Both the position numbers and the translations under genes were made by a program. The notes under the pieces were generated by a model that worked only from the letters and a program-made list of their open reading frames with translations, ran no database searches and had not been told where the DNA came from. A stretch of DNA of 64,000 bases from Comamonas thiooxydans. Its GTDB lineage: Bacteria > Pseudomonadota > Gammaproteobacteria > Burkholderiales > Burkholderiaceae_C. Positions 51,140 to 59,523 of this stretch are shown one piece after another (within the stretch, counting starts at the first letter, position 1; each line of letters opens with the position of its first letter). The stretch spans positions 1-64,000 of the forward strand of contig NZ_BBVD01000009.1 in the NCBI RefSeq assembly GCF_000964545.1. The letters run 5' to 3'.

Positions 51140-51472
51140 TCAGAACGGGAACTTCATCCCGCCGGGCAGGCCGGGCATACCGGCAGTGATCTTGCCCATC
51201 TTCTCGTTGGAAGTCTCTTCGGCTTTGCGCACAGCCGCGTTGAAGGCGGCAGCCACCAGGTCTTCCAGCATGTCCTTGTCTTCGGCCAGCAGGCTGGGGT
51301 CGATGGTGATGCGCTTGACGTCATGCTTGCAGGTCATCACGACCTTGACCAGACCGGCACCGGATTCGCCTTCGACTTCGATATTGCCCAGCTCTTCCTG
51401 AGCCTTCTTCAGGTTGTCCTGCATGGCCTGAGCTTGCTTCATCAAACCGGCGAGTTGTCCTTTGTTGAACAT
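51140..51472 (-). CDS. ybaB: YbaB/EbfC nucleoid-associated protein
   Basis: 110 residues. N-terminal Met-rich helix (L-M-K-Q-A-Q-A-M-Q), central strand block with V-K-V-V-M-T-C-K-H-D-V, D-M-L-E-D-L-V-A-A-A-F-N-A-A, and the G-L-P-G-G-M end: all typical of the YbaB/EbfC family. It binds DNA as a tweezer-like dimer. Lies between dnaX and recR. Confidence 0.95.
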   Translation of the reverse strand: MFNKGQLAGLMKQAQAMQDNLKKAQEELGNIEVEGESGAGLVKVVMTCKHDVKRITIDPSLLAEDKDMLEDLVAAAFNAAVRKAEETSNEKMGKITAGMPGLPGGMKFPF

Positions 51473-51499
51473 GAGAATTCCTTCTTTTGTTGAAACGCC

Positions 51500-53659
51500 T
51501 TATTCAGGCTGAATAGATATGGGCTTGATGCTACCGGGCACGATTTTCGCGCCAAAGTCTCGCATCAAGGTTTGAACCTGCGGATTGCTTTTGACAATGT
51601 CCTCGGCCAGCAACTGGCTGGCTTTTCTTTCCAGGGCCAGTCGGCGGGCGGGACTATCCGTCACGGGCCCCTGCTCGACCTGCAATTGTCGCGCATGACC
51701 GGCCGCTTCCAGCGCAGCACGCAGACGATCACGTGTGCCAGCCTGATTGAGCGAGTTGGACTCCACGCGCAGCCGCCACAGATCGCCGTCACGGCCCAGA
51801 AGTTGAGACTGCAGCGCCAGCTGCCGCGCCACGGCCACCACGGCTTCGCTCTGCAGCAACTGCTGCACCACGCCAAACCACAGATCGCCCTCGGCTGTGC
51901 GTTCCACAGGGGCTGCGTCCTGGGCCGTACTGACATAGCCGCCGCTTGCGCTCTGGGCCGCCGGCTCGTCAGACTCCATGGGCGGCATGGCATGCGGGGG
52001 CTGCCCGACATCCAGGTCGGCATCATCGCCCCAGCGCCCATCGTCAGCCCAGCCCTCATCGGGCATGCCTGCCCAGGCCGCCTCGCTGGCATCCTGCTCT
52101 TCGGGAGCATCAGCCATATCGCTGCCCTCTGCACTCTCGGACGCATCGTCGACAGGCGTCTGGTCTGCCTCGGCGACGGCCTCCTGATCCTCAGCAGGCA
52201 TGTTTTGCCGAACCGCAGCAGGCTCAGGCGTCACTGCAGGAGCAGGCAAGCGGGTCGACTCCGGCACTGCCTGCATCACCGGCCTTGCGACGGAATACGC
52301 TGCTGAATCCGAGCGATCGGCAACAACTTGAATATGTTCTGGCTCGGCCATGCCGGCCACTGACGCAGGCTCCTGCGCCGGTGCGGACTCCAGTGCGGAT
52401 TCCACCACCGGCTGCACGGAATGAACCTTGGCCGGTGGCGCCTCCATCGCCGCTGGCGGTGAAGCCGGAGGCTGCTGAATCGGATTCGGAGCCTGGACAA
52501 CAGGCCGGCTAGGCCTCAGCGCCGGAGTTTTTTTTTCAGCCGTGCCGGCTTCGGCGTTTTCAGGCTTGAAAGCCAGCAACCGCAGCAGTGCCATGGTCAG
52601 CGCAGCGTACTCATCCGGGGCCAGCCCCAGTTCGGCACGGCCGTGCAGGCAGATGCTGTAGAGCAGCTGAGTCTCGTCGCGCGGCATCAGACTGGCCAGT
52701 CGGTCTACTTCGGCAGCCTCCGGGTCGCTGGCATCCAGCGGCATATCGGGTACGGCCTGCAACACGGCCATGCGTTGCAGCACGGCGCACATTTCTTCCA
52801 GAGTCGATGCAGCAGACAGACCGTTGTGGCGCAGCTCTTCGGAGACTTCAACCACCGTACGCCCATGACCCTGCGCCAAGGCATCGATCAGGCGAAAGAC
52901 ATGGCTGCGATCCACGCTGCCCAGCATCTGGCGCACCGTCGCCTCCTGCAACTGCCCGCTGCCAAAGGCAATCGCCTGGTCGGTCAGGCTCAGCGCATCG
53001 CGCATGGAGCCACGCGCAGCACGCGACAGCAATCGCAGCGCCTGAGGCTCTGCCGGCACGCTTTCCTTGTCCAGCACATGGGTCAGGTGCTCCAGAACCG
53101 TCTCGGGCGCCATCGGGCGCAGATTGAACTGAAGGCAGCGCGAGAGCACAGTGACCGGCACTTTCTGCGGATCGGTCGTGGCCAGCACGAACTTCAGATA
53201 CTCCGGAGGCTCTTCCAGCGTCTTGAGCATGGCGTTGAACGCGGTGTTTGTCAGCATGTGCACCTCGTCGATCATGAAGACCTTGAAGCGCCCCTGCACC
53301 GGCTTGTACACCGCCTGCTCCAGCAAGCTCTGCACCTCATCCACACCCCGGTTGGACGCAGCATCCAGCTCGGTGTAGTCGGGGAAACGCCCGCTATCGA
53401 TTTCCGTGCATGCTGCGCAAACCCCGCAAGGGGTTGCGGTGATTCCACCGTTACCGTCCAGGCCCTGGCAATTCAGGGACTTGGCCAGAATGCGCGACAC
53501 CGTGGTCTTGCCCACGCCACGTGTGCCCGTGAACAGATAGGCATGGTGCAGACGCTGCTGGGTCAACGCATTGGTCAGAGCCTGAACCACGTGCTCCTGC
53601 CCCACCATTTCGGTGAAGGTACGAGGCCGGTATTTGCGAGCAAGCACTAAATAAGACAT
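51500..53659 (-). CDS. dnaX: DNA polymerase III tau subunit (with probable gamma by frameshift)
   Basis: 719 residues from ATG 53659 (GAGGC upstream). AAA+ clamp loader ATPase: Walker A G-T-R-G-V-G-K-T at 45-52, a four-Cys zinc module near 64-90, D-E-V-H-M-L Walker B, and the SRC motif. Domains I-III end near residue 370. There the mRNA has nine A residues (52536-52528, codons E375-K376-K377 and the first base of T378). Either a -1 or a +1 slip meets a stop within six codons, giving a gamma-like product of about 380 residues. A long Pro/Ala/Glu linker and the C-terminal polymerase-binding domain follow in tau. Confidence 0.96.
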   Translation of the reverse strand: MSYLVLARKYRPRTFTEMVGQEHVVQALTNALTQQRLHHAYLFTGTRGVGKTTVSRILAKSLNCQGLDGNGGITATPCGVCAACTEIDSGRFPDYTELDAASNRGVDEVQSLLEQAVYKPVQGRFKVFMIDEVHMLTNTAFNAMLKTLEEPPEYLKFVLATTDPQKVPVTVLSRCLQFNLRPMAPETVLEHLTHVLDKESVPAEPQALRLLSRAARGSMRDALSLTDQAIAFGSGQLQEATVRQMLGSVDRSHVFRLIDALAQGHGRTVVEVSEELRHNGLSAASTLEEMCAVLQRMAVLQAVPDMPLDASDPEAAEVDRLASLMPRDETQLLYSICLHGRAELGLAPDEYAALTMALLRLLAFKPENAEAGTAEKKTPALRPSRPVVQAPNPIQQPPASPPAAMEAPPAKVHSVQPVVESALESAPAQEPASVAGMAEPEHIQVVADRSDSAAYSVARPVMQAVPESTRLPAPAVTPEPAAVRQNMPAEDQEAVAEADQTPVDDASESAEGSDMADAPEEQDASEAAWAGMPDEGWADDGRWGDDADLDVGQPPHAMPPMESDEPAAQSASGGYVSTAQDAAPVERTAEGDLWFGVVQQLLQSEAVVAVARQLALQSQLLGRDGDLWRLRVESNSLNQAGTRDRLRAALEAAGHARQLQVEQGPVTDSPARRLALERKASQLLAEDIVKSNPQVQTLMRDFGAKIVPGSIKPISIQPE
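52528..52536 (-). promoter_or_regulatory. Nine-A slippery run in dnaX (gamma/tau frameshift or slippage site)
   Basis: On the coding strand GCTGAAAAAAAAACTCC. Directly after it CCGGC and GCCGG can form a five-bp stem with an 11-base loop. A -1 shift reads N-S-G-A-E-A then TAG; +1 reads L-R-R then TGA. Confidence 0.8.
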
Positions 53660-53749
53660 AGCCTCTGATTCTACGGGGCCGGGGCATGCCAACAAGCCTG
53701 CTCCTGGAATCTCATTTCACAGCTCGCGGAGCTGTGTCGGTTTTGCATC

Positions 53750-53755
53750 TATAAT
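53750..53755 (+). promoter_or_regulatory. -10 element of the ffs promoter
   Basis: A perfect TATAAT six bases before the inferred RNA 5' end at 53761. No good -35 is seen at the usual distance. Confidence 0.7.
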
Positions 53756-53760
53756 CGAAT

Positions 53761-53857
53761 GTGACGGGCCTCCTCGCATGGGGAAGCAGCCAACCGGGTC
53801 AGGTGGGGAACCAAGCAGCCCTAACTGTGGATACAGTGCCGAGATCAGGCTCGTCAC
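53761..53857 (+). ncRNA. ffs: Signal recognition particle RNA (4.5S)
   Basis: 97 nt. The ends GTGACGGGCCT and AGGCTCGTCAC pair over 11 bp. The core has the conserved SRP domain IV loop region G-G-T-C-A-G-G-T-G-G-G-G-A-A-C-C-A-A-G-C-A-G-C-C. It binds Ffh and guides membrane protein targeting. Location opposite dnaX is common in proteobacteria. Confidence 0.95.
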
Positions 53858-54118
53858 CTTTCGATGGAACCCTCTTTACAGACAAGAGGCTGTCTTCCGA
53901 GAAAGGCAATTCCTCACATGAACAACAAATGCTGCAGTGCTTCTCCCGGGAAAAGTACAGGAAAAGTGTTTCGTGCTGACGTCATGCCCTGGGTCTCAAA
54001 TCGACCCCGGGGGCGGTGCCGTCCCGATCAGAACCGAATCTGAACCCTTCATTGCATCAGGATCTCCCGCAGGCCGTTGGCAGACAAGAGCGGCAACCAA
54101 GAGGCCAAGAGATCAGAT
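53858..54118. other. Gene-free stretch between ffs and rimO
   Basis: About 260 bp. A CCTCTT/AAGAGG hairpin right after ffs (about 53873-53891) may aid 3' end formation. No convincing coding frame or other RNA is seen. Confidence 0.5.
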
Positions 54119-54120
54119 GC

Positions 54121-54147
54121 AAAAAAGGCCGCAGTCGCGGCCTTTTT
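54121..54147. terminator. rimO terminator
   Basis: AAAAAGGCCGC pairs with GCGGCCTTTTT around AGTC, T runs on both strands. It lies 47 bp after the rimO stop. Confidence 0.88.
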
Positions 54148-54193
54148 GTCCCTACTGGATTGAAATGACGCCGCACGGTGACGCCATGAAAAT

Positions 54194-55591
54194 TCAAACC
54201 GGAACGCCCACCAGATCATGCCCCTGCGTGCCCACGATGCGCACGCTGATCAGCTCGCCCACCTTGTAGGTCTTGCTGGCCTTCTCGGGCGGCTGGATGT
54301 GAACCACACCATCGATCTCGGGAGCATCGGCATAAGTCCGGCCCACACCGCCCTTTTTACCCAGGCTGACAGCCTTGTCCACCAACACCTTCATGACCTG
54401 GCCTACGCGGCGCTGCAGACGCTTGGTGGAGACCTCCTCGGCCACCTCCATGAAGCGCGCACGACGTGCTTCGCGTACTTCTTCAGGCAGCATGCCGGGA
54501 AGTTCGTTGGCGGTGGCGCCTTCGACGGGGCTGTAGGCAAAGCAGCCGGCACGGTCGATCTCGGCTTCGCGAATGAAGTCCAGCAGATGCTCGAACTCCT
54601 CCTCGGTCTCGCCGGGAAAGCCGGCAATGAAGGTGGAACGAATCACCAGCTCGGGGCAGATCTTGCGCCACTCGCGGATACGGTCCAGGTTCTTTTCGCC
54701 CGATGCGGGTCGCTTCATGCGCTTGAGCACATCGGGGTGGCTGTGCTGCAAGGGCACATCCAGGTAAGGCAGGATCTTGCCCTCGGCCATCAAGGGCAGG
54801 ACCGCATCCACGGTGGGATAGGGGTAGACATAGTGCAGACGCACCCAGGCACCGTGCTGCTGCGCCAGCTTGCCCAGCTCGTCGGCCAGCTCCAGCATGC
54901 GGGTCTTGACGGGCTTGCCGTCCCAGAAACCGGTGCGGTACTTCACATCCACACCATAGGCCGAGGTATCCTGGCTGATCACCAACAGCTCTTTCACGCC
55001 CCCTTCGAACAACGCCTTGGCTTCCTTGAGCACATCGCCGATCGGACGCGAAACCAGATCGCCGCGCATGCTGGGAATGATGCAAAAGGTGCAGCGATGG
55101 TTGCAGCCCTCGGAAATCTTCAGATAGGCATAGTGCTTGGGCGTGAGCTTGATGCCAGCATCGCCAAAGCTGCCAGGCACCAGGTCCACGAACGGGTCAT
55201 GCGGCTTGGGCAGGTGGGTGTGCACGGCGTCCATCACCTCTTGGGTAGCATGGGGGCCGGTGACGGCCAGCACACTGGGGTGCACTTCGGCCACCATGGT
55301 GGAGCCGCCCTCTTTGCCAGCCTTGGCACCCAGGCAACCGGTCACGATCACCTTGCCGTTAGCTGCCAGAGCTTCGCCAATGGTGTCCAGGCTTTCCTTG
55401 ACGGCATCGTCAATGAAGCCACAGGTGTTGACGATGACCAAATCCGCGCCTTCAAAGGTCTTGGAAGTCTGGTAACCCTCGGCGCTGAGCTGCGTGAGAA
55501 TCAGCTCGCTATCAGTCAAGGCCTTGGGGCACCCGAGTGATACCATACCTATACGGGGAATTTGATCTTTCTGGGAGATGGCTTCAGTCAT
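54194..55591 (-). CDS. rimO: Ribosomal protein uS12 methylthiotransferase RimO
   Basis: 465 residues. N-terminal methylthiotransferase domain with Cys21 in S-L-G-C-P-K, N-T-C-G-F-I-D and T-G-C-L; radical SAM site C-N-H-R-C-T-F-C near residue 155; C-terminal TRAM domain. It methylthiolates Asp89 of ribosomal protein S12. The start at 55591 sits inside the divergent prophage integrase gene. The first 12 residues are variable and may be prophage-encoded. No good ribosome site precedes the ATG. TTGGAT-N18-TATACA on the minus strand inside the integrase (about 55657-55628) could serve as promoter. Confidence 0.95.
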   Translation of the reverse strand: MTEAISQKDQIPRIGMVSLGCPKALTDSELILTQLSAEGYQTSKTFEGADLVIVNTCGFIDDAVKESLDTIGEALAANGKVIVTGCLGAKAGKEGGSTMVAEVHPSVLAVTGPHATQEVMDAVHTHLPKPHDPFVDLVPGSFGDAGIKLTPKHYAYLKISEGCNHRCTFCIIPSMRGDLVSRPIGDVLKEAKALFEGGVKELLVISQDTSAYGVDVKYRTGFWDGKPVKTRMLELADELGKLAQQHGAWVRLHYVYPYPTVDAVLPLMAEGKILPYLDVPLQHSHPDVLKRMKRPASGEKNLDRIREWRKICPELVIRSTFIAGFPGETEEEFEHLLDFIREAEIDRAGCFAYSPVEGATANELPGMLPEEVREARRARFMEVAEEVSTKRLQRRVGQVMKVLVDKAVSLGKKGGVGRTYADAPEIDGVVHIQPPEKASKTYKVGELISVRIVGTQGHDLVGVPV

Positions 55592-57242
55592 GGGGGATTC
55601 TGCAAAAAATGGTTTGGTGTATAGCTATCTGCGGTTCTCTGATCCAAAGCAATCGGCAGGAGGCAGCACAGACCGACAGCTTGCATATGCTGCCAAGTGG
55701 GCTGCCGAGCACGACCTAAAACTTGATACCCATCTATCGTTAAGGGACGAGGGTCTTTCTGCCTACCATCAACAGCACATCAAATCAGGCGCTCTGGGCG
55801 TTTTCCTGCGTGCTGTCGAAGAAGGGCGTGTTCCCTTTGGCTCAGTACTCATTGTTGAGGGCTTGGACCGCCTATCTCGCGCTGAACCCATCCAGGCACA
55901 GGCGCAACTAGCCCAGATTGTAAATGCGGGCATCACAGTGGTCACCGCTAGCGACGGGAAGACCTACAGCCGGCAGCGGCTCAAAGACAACCCGATGGAC
56001 CTTGTCTATAGCCTGCTGGTGATGATTCGCGCTCACGAAGAGTCGGACACCAAGAGCAAGCGGGTCAAGGCCAGCGTCCGCCGTCTCTGCGAAAAATGGA
56101 TTGATGGTTCCTACCGCGGCCGCGTCGAACAGGGCCACGACCCTGCCTGGCTGACCCGCAATGACGCCGACGGCTGGGACTTCAAGCCCGAGACGGTCAA
56201 GGCCATCCTGCGCACGATCGAGATGTATAAGCAAGGCCTGGGCGGCAAGCGCATTATTGAAAAGCTCAATGCCGAGGGCCTGCGCATCTACCCAACGAGC
56301 AAGGAAAACCAGACGCTGCAGGTCTACCGCGTCACCAAAATGCCCCAACTGGCCGGGCACAAGCCCATCAGCGTGGATGGCGACGAGTACCTGCTCAAAG
56401 GCTATTACCCACCACTGCTGTCGGAGCTCGAATGGGAAGACCTGCAACGGGTTGTCAAGAGTTCTGGACGCCGCAGGGTGAAGGGGGATCTGCCCCACGT
56501 AATCACCGGCATAGGCATCACGTTCTGCGGGTACTGCGGGCACCCCATGGCCGGGCAGCACCTGGCCAGCAAGAAGCGGCTGTCTGACGGCCGCATTCGG
56601 GATGGCTACAGGCGCCTGCTGTGCTCGGCCGCTGCCACCTTCAGTGCGGTGTGCCCGGTTCGCGGCTCAACCTCGGTTGCCCCCATCGAGCGCGCAATCA
56701 TGTCTTACTGCTCCGACATGATGAATCTGCAAGGCTTGTTTGAAGCGGACACCAGCTCTGAAAGCCGCAAGGAGCTTCTGAAGGCACAAAAGAATGTCGA
56801 GGCGATAAAGGCCCAGCTCGACAAGCTGACGGACGCAATGCTTGCCTCGGCTGATGAAGGAATACCACTCACATTTGCCCGCCGCGCCCGCCAGCTCGAA
56901 GAGGATCTGGCAGTCGCAGAGAAATCTCTGACAGCCCAAGAGCGCGATATCGCCATGCTCGCCCGCCGCGATATATCTGGTGCTGATGAGAAATGGCGGG
57001 CACTCGCTGCCGGCGTGGAAGCCCAGGACATAGAGACACGACTGCAAGCGCGCCAGCTTGTAGCGGACACCTTCAGCCGCATATCGGTCTACCACCACGG
57101 CCTTCGCCCCAATCACACACCAAAGTCCCGCGACTACTACATTGACCTGATGCTGGTCGCCAAAGGCGGCAGCTCCAGATGGCTTCGCATTGACCGGGAT
57201 GGCAACTGGGTACATGGCGAAAACTACGAAGCTGCTGACTAA
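55590..57242 (+). CDS. Large serine recombinase / integrase of the right prophage
   Basis: 550 residues from ATG 55590 (ATG 55578 possible). The resolvase domain begins Y-S-Y-L-R-F-S-D-P-K-Q, where S17 is the expected nucleophile with R15; L-I-V-E-G-L-D-R-L-S-R and the following helix complete it. The recombinase domain (about 170-270) and a zinc ribbon (C-G-Y-C-G-H near 325, later C-S-A-A-A-T-F-S-A-V-C) are followed by a coiled-coil region (about 380-470). These are hallmarks of large serine integrases. It is the first prophage gene and overlaps rimO by two bases (14 with the ATG 55578 start), so attL lies at the rimO 5' end. Confidence 0.93.
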   Translation: MGDSAKNGLVYSYLRFSDPKQSAGGSTDRQLAYAAKWAAEHDLKLDTHLSLRDEGLSAYHQQHIKSGALGVFLRAVEEGRVPFGSVLIVEGLDRLSRAEPIQAQAQLAQIVNAGITVVTASDGKTYSRQRLKDNPMDLVYSLLVMIRAHEESDTKSKRVKASVRRLCEKWIDGSYRGRVEQGHDPAWLTRNDADGWDFKPETVKAILRTIEMYKQGLGGKRIIEKLNAEGLRIYPTSKENQTLQVYRVTKMPQLAGHKPISVDGDEYLLKGYYPPLLSELEWEDLQRVVKSSGRRRVKGDLPHVITGIGITFCGYCGHPMAGQHLASKKRLSDGRIRDGYRRLLCSAAATFSAVCPVRGSTSVAPIERAIMSYCSDMMNLQGLFEADTSSESRKELLKAQKNVEAIKAQLDKLTDAMLASADEGIPLTFARRARQLEEDLAVAEKSLTAQERDIAMLARRDISGADEKWRALAAGVEAQDIETRLQARQLVADTFSRISVYHHGLRPNHTPKSRDYYIDLMLVAKGGSSRWLRIDRDGNWVHGENYEAAD

Positions 57243-57323
57243 TCCATCAGCGCCGACACCACAAAGGCCCCGTGCGCTGGCAGCAGGGGCTTTCAATATT
57301 CGCCAAGAAAAGGCGGCTATATA

Positions 57324-57339
57324 CTGTATGCATGTACAG
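57324..57339 (+). promoter_or_regulatory. LexA (SOS) box upstream of prophage umuDC
   Basis: CTGT-ATGCATGT-ACAG, a perfect CTGT-N8-ACAG palindrome flanked by TA on the left, ending 19 bp before the umuD start. It predicts repression by LexA and induction by DNA damage. Confidence 0.88.
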
Positions 57340-57358
57340 TCATCGTCTACTGAGCGGC

Positions 57359-57772
57359 ATGCCCGTCCAACTCACTGCCACCCCAGTTGTCTTGCCGCTG
57401 GCTGATTGCAGCGTGCGCGCAGGCTTTCCCTCACCAGCAGAGGACTTCTCGGGCAAGCGATTGGACATTACCGAGCTGCTTGTCGAGCATCCACAGGCCA
57501 CATTCCTACTGCGCGTGGCAGGGCCATCCATGCGCGAGTACGGCATTGATGATGGCGACATTATCGTGGTCGACCGGGCACTGCGCGCACGCCATGGCAG
57601 CATCGTCGTGGCCGTCCTTGACAATGACTTCACCGTCAAGGTCCTGCACAACGCTGGTGGCTGCTTCAAGCTCAGGGCCGGCAATCCCACCTATCCCGAC
57701 ATCGTCCCCAAAGAGAACCAAGAGCTGGAAATCTGGGGCGTGGTCAAGTCCTGCATCAAACGCTTTGCATGA
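57359..57772 (+). CDS. umuD: UmuD-like polymerase V accessory protein
   Basis: 137 residues from ATG 57359; upstream in-frame starts would overlap the SOS box. Cleavage site A21-G22 in R-A-G-F-P-S-P-A, catalytic S57 in G-P-S-M and K94 in F-T-V-K-V are present, so RecA-stimulated self-cleavage to UmuD' is expected. No DNA-binding domain, which separates it from LexA. umuC follows after 6 bp. Confidence 0.94.
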   Translation: MPVQLTATPVVLPLADCSVRAGFPSPAEDFSGKRLDITELLVEHPQATFLLRVAGPSMREYGIDDGDIIVVDRALRARHGSIVVAVLDNDFTVKVLHNAGGCFKLRAGNPTYPDIVPKENQELEIWGVVKSCIKRFA

Positions 57773-57778
57773 GCATGT

Positions 57779-59077
57779 ATGTTCGCGCTCATCGACGGCA
57801 ACAACTTCTATGTCAGCTGCGAGCGGGCTTTCAGGCCTGCGCTGCAGGGCATCCCCGTTGTCGTCCTGAGCAATAACGACGGCTGCGCCATCTCACGCTC
57901 CGACGAGGCCAAGGCCCTGGGCGTGAAGATGGGGCAGCCGTTTTTTCAATTGCGCGATCTGGTCGAGCACAAGGGCCTGGTTTGCCTCTCTCCGAATTTT
58001 GAGCTGTACGGCGACATGAGCGACCGCATGATGTCGCTCGCTGCCGGCCTGGGCCCCACTCAGGAAATTTATAGCATCGATGAATCATTCATCGGGGATC
58101 TGGACGGCGTGCGGGATCTGACGCGCCGCGCCTTTGCCATTCGCACACGCATCCTCAGATGGACAGGCATCCCCACATGCGTGGGCCTGGCCCCCACCAA
58201 GACCCTGGCCAAGCTCTGCAACCATGTCGCCAAGGACTCGGAGCGCAAGCCGGGCAGCTATCCTGCCGAGCTGCAGCGGGTCTGCAACTGGGCCGAGCTG
58301 TCCGAACAGCAACGCACCGACATTCTCGGCCGCACCGCCGCCGGCGAGGTCTGGGGCGTGGGCCGGCGCATCTCTGCCCAGCTGGCCGAGCAAGGCGTGC
58401 TGACTGCGCTTGACCTGGCCAGGCTGCCCGCCCATGCCGCGCGCGATGGCTGGAGCGTGGTGCTCGAGCGCACCGTGCGCGAGCTGCAAGGCGTGAGCTG
58501 CATGAGCTTGGAGACGGCCCCTGCCGCCAAAAAGCAGATTGCATGCACCCGCAGCTTCGGCCACCCCATCACCACCCTGCCCCCATTGATTGAAGCAGTG
58601 AGCGAATTTGCAACCAGGGCCGCAGAAAAGCTGCGCGCTGGCGGTTTGCGCGCTGGCGCCCTGCATGTTTTCGCACACACATCGCCATTCAGACCAGGCC
58701 GCAGGTTCTACGAAACGGCAGTGATTCAACTCCAGCCGCCCTCATCCGACACCAAGGCGCTTGTGAATGCGGCCGTGCGCGGCTTGCGATCGATCTACCA
58801 GCCCGGCTATCAGCTCTCCAAGGCCGGCGTCATGCTGCAAGACCTGTGCCCTGCAGAAGTGCAGCAAGGCGACCTGCTTTTCGAGGAACCCAGCCGCGAT
58901 CAAAGCAAGCTGATGGAAGCCATGGACAAGGTCAACAAGCGCTTCGGCAAGGGCACAGTGCATGTCGCCAGCACCGGCGTGCCCGAGCAGGATGAAAGCG
59001 GCTGGCGCATGCGCCAAGAGCGTCGCACACCGCGCTACACCACCAAGATTGACGACATACCGATTGCGAGGGCCTGA
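57779..59077 (+). CDS. umuC: UmuC-like Y-family DNA polymerase (Pol V catalytic subunit)
   Basis: 432 residues. Catalytic acids lie in A-L-I-D-G-N-N-F-Y near residues 3-11 and in Y-S-I-D-E-S-F near 99-105; N-N-D-G-C-A-I-S-R-S is the nucleotide-binding loop. Little-finger domain about 240-360, and a C-terminal UmuC tail (M-D-K-V-N-K-R-F-G-K). It carries out error-prone translesion synthesis with UmuD'2. Prophage location suggests it supports phage or host survival after damage. The next gene overlaps by one base. Confidence 0.95.
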   Translation: MFALIDGNNFYVSCERAFRPALQGIPVVVLSNNDGCAISRSDEAKALGVKMGQPFFQLRDLVEHKGLVCLSPNFELYGDMSDRMMSLAAGLGPTQEIYSIDESFIGDLDGVRDLTRRAFAIRTRILRWTGIPTCVGLAPTKTLAKLCNHVAKDSERKPGSYPAELQRVCNWAELSEQQRTDILGRTAAGEVWGVGRRISAQLAEQGVLTALDLARLPAHAARDGWSVVLERTVRELQGVSCMSLETAPAAKKQIACTRSFGHPITTLPPLIEAVSEFATRAAEKLRAGGLRAGALHVFAHTSPFRPGRRFYETAVIQLQPPSSDTKALVNAAVRGLRSIYQPGYQLSKAGVMLQDLCPAEVQQGDLLFEEPSRDQSKLMEAMDKVNKRFGKGTVHVASTGVPEQDESGWRMRQERRTPRYTTKIDDIPIARA

Positions 59078-59289
59078 TGAGACGAACCGATGCAAAACAG
59101 GCCATTCTGGGCCACTGGGTCAACTGGCAAGAAAGGCTGGCCGAGGCCGACATACACCCGCACCCCGGAACCGCCATGCACCTTTTCTATGAGTTCCTGC
59201 AGGCCAAGCACCCCACCTGCCTGGACTTCGCCAGCCACTCCCCCTATCTGCAAATGCGGCAGTGGCTGGCAGAGGATTGCGAGCCATAA
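59077..59289 (+). CDS. Small hypothetical protein coupled to umuC
   Basis: 70 residues; its ATG at 59077 shares a base with the umuC stop. Trp, His and acidic residues are frequent and no membrane segment is seen. No domain recognised. Tight coupling to umuDC suggests joint SOS expression, but a role in repair is only inferred. Confidence 0.65.
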   Translation: MRRTDAKQAILGHWVNWQERLAEADIHPHPGTAMHLFYEFLQAKHPTCLDFASHSPYLQMRQWLAEDCEP

Positions 59290-59523
59290 AGCAAGCGGGT
59301 TCATTTACTTTATTCTTCCTTCATTGACGGTCAGAGCATCGGCTAAGGTGCCGCGACTAAATGAGATAGCGCGACTGAACGTGCGCTCAATCGCCCTTGC
59401 TGCGCACTTGAACACCAACAAGCAAAAGATAAACTGGTTGACAAATCTCAAGCATGCGCATCAAGGCCTTAGCAACTATGAACTGCGATCTTGACCCATT
59501 CATAAAGCAGAAGGAGTAAAAAG

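Noticed and set aside
53937..54269. A 110-codon frame between ffs and rimO
   Set aside because: It crosses the rimO terminator, has no ribosome site and shows no domain.
59090..59494. Alternative frame over the small gene after umuC
   Set aside because: It overlaps the better-supported coupled frame at 59077 and runs into DNA without coding character.
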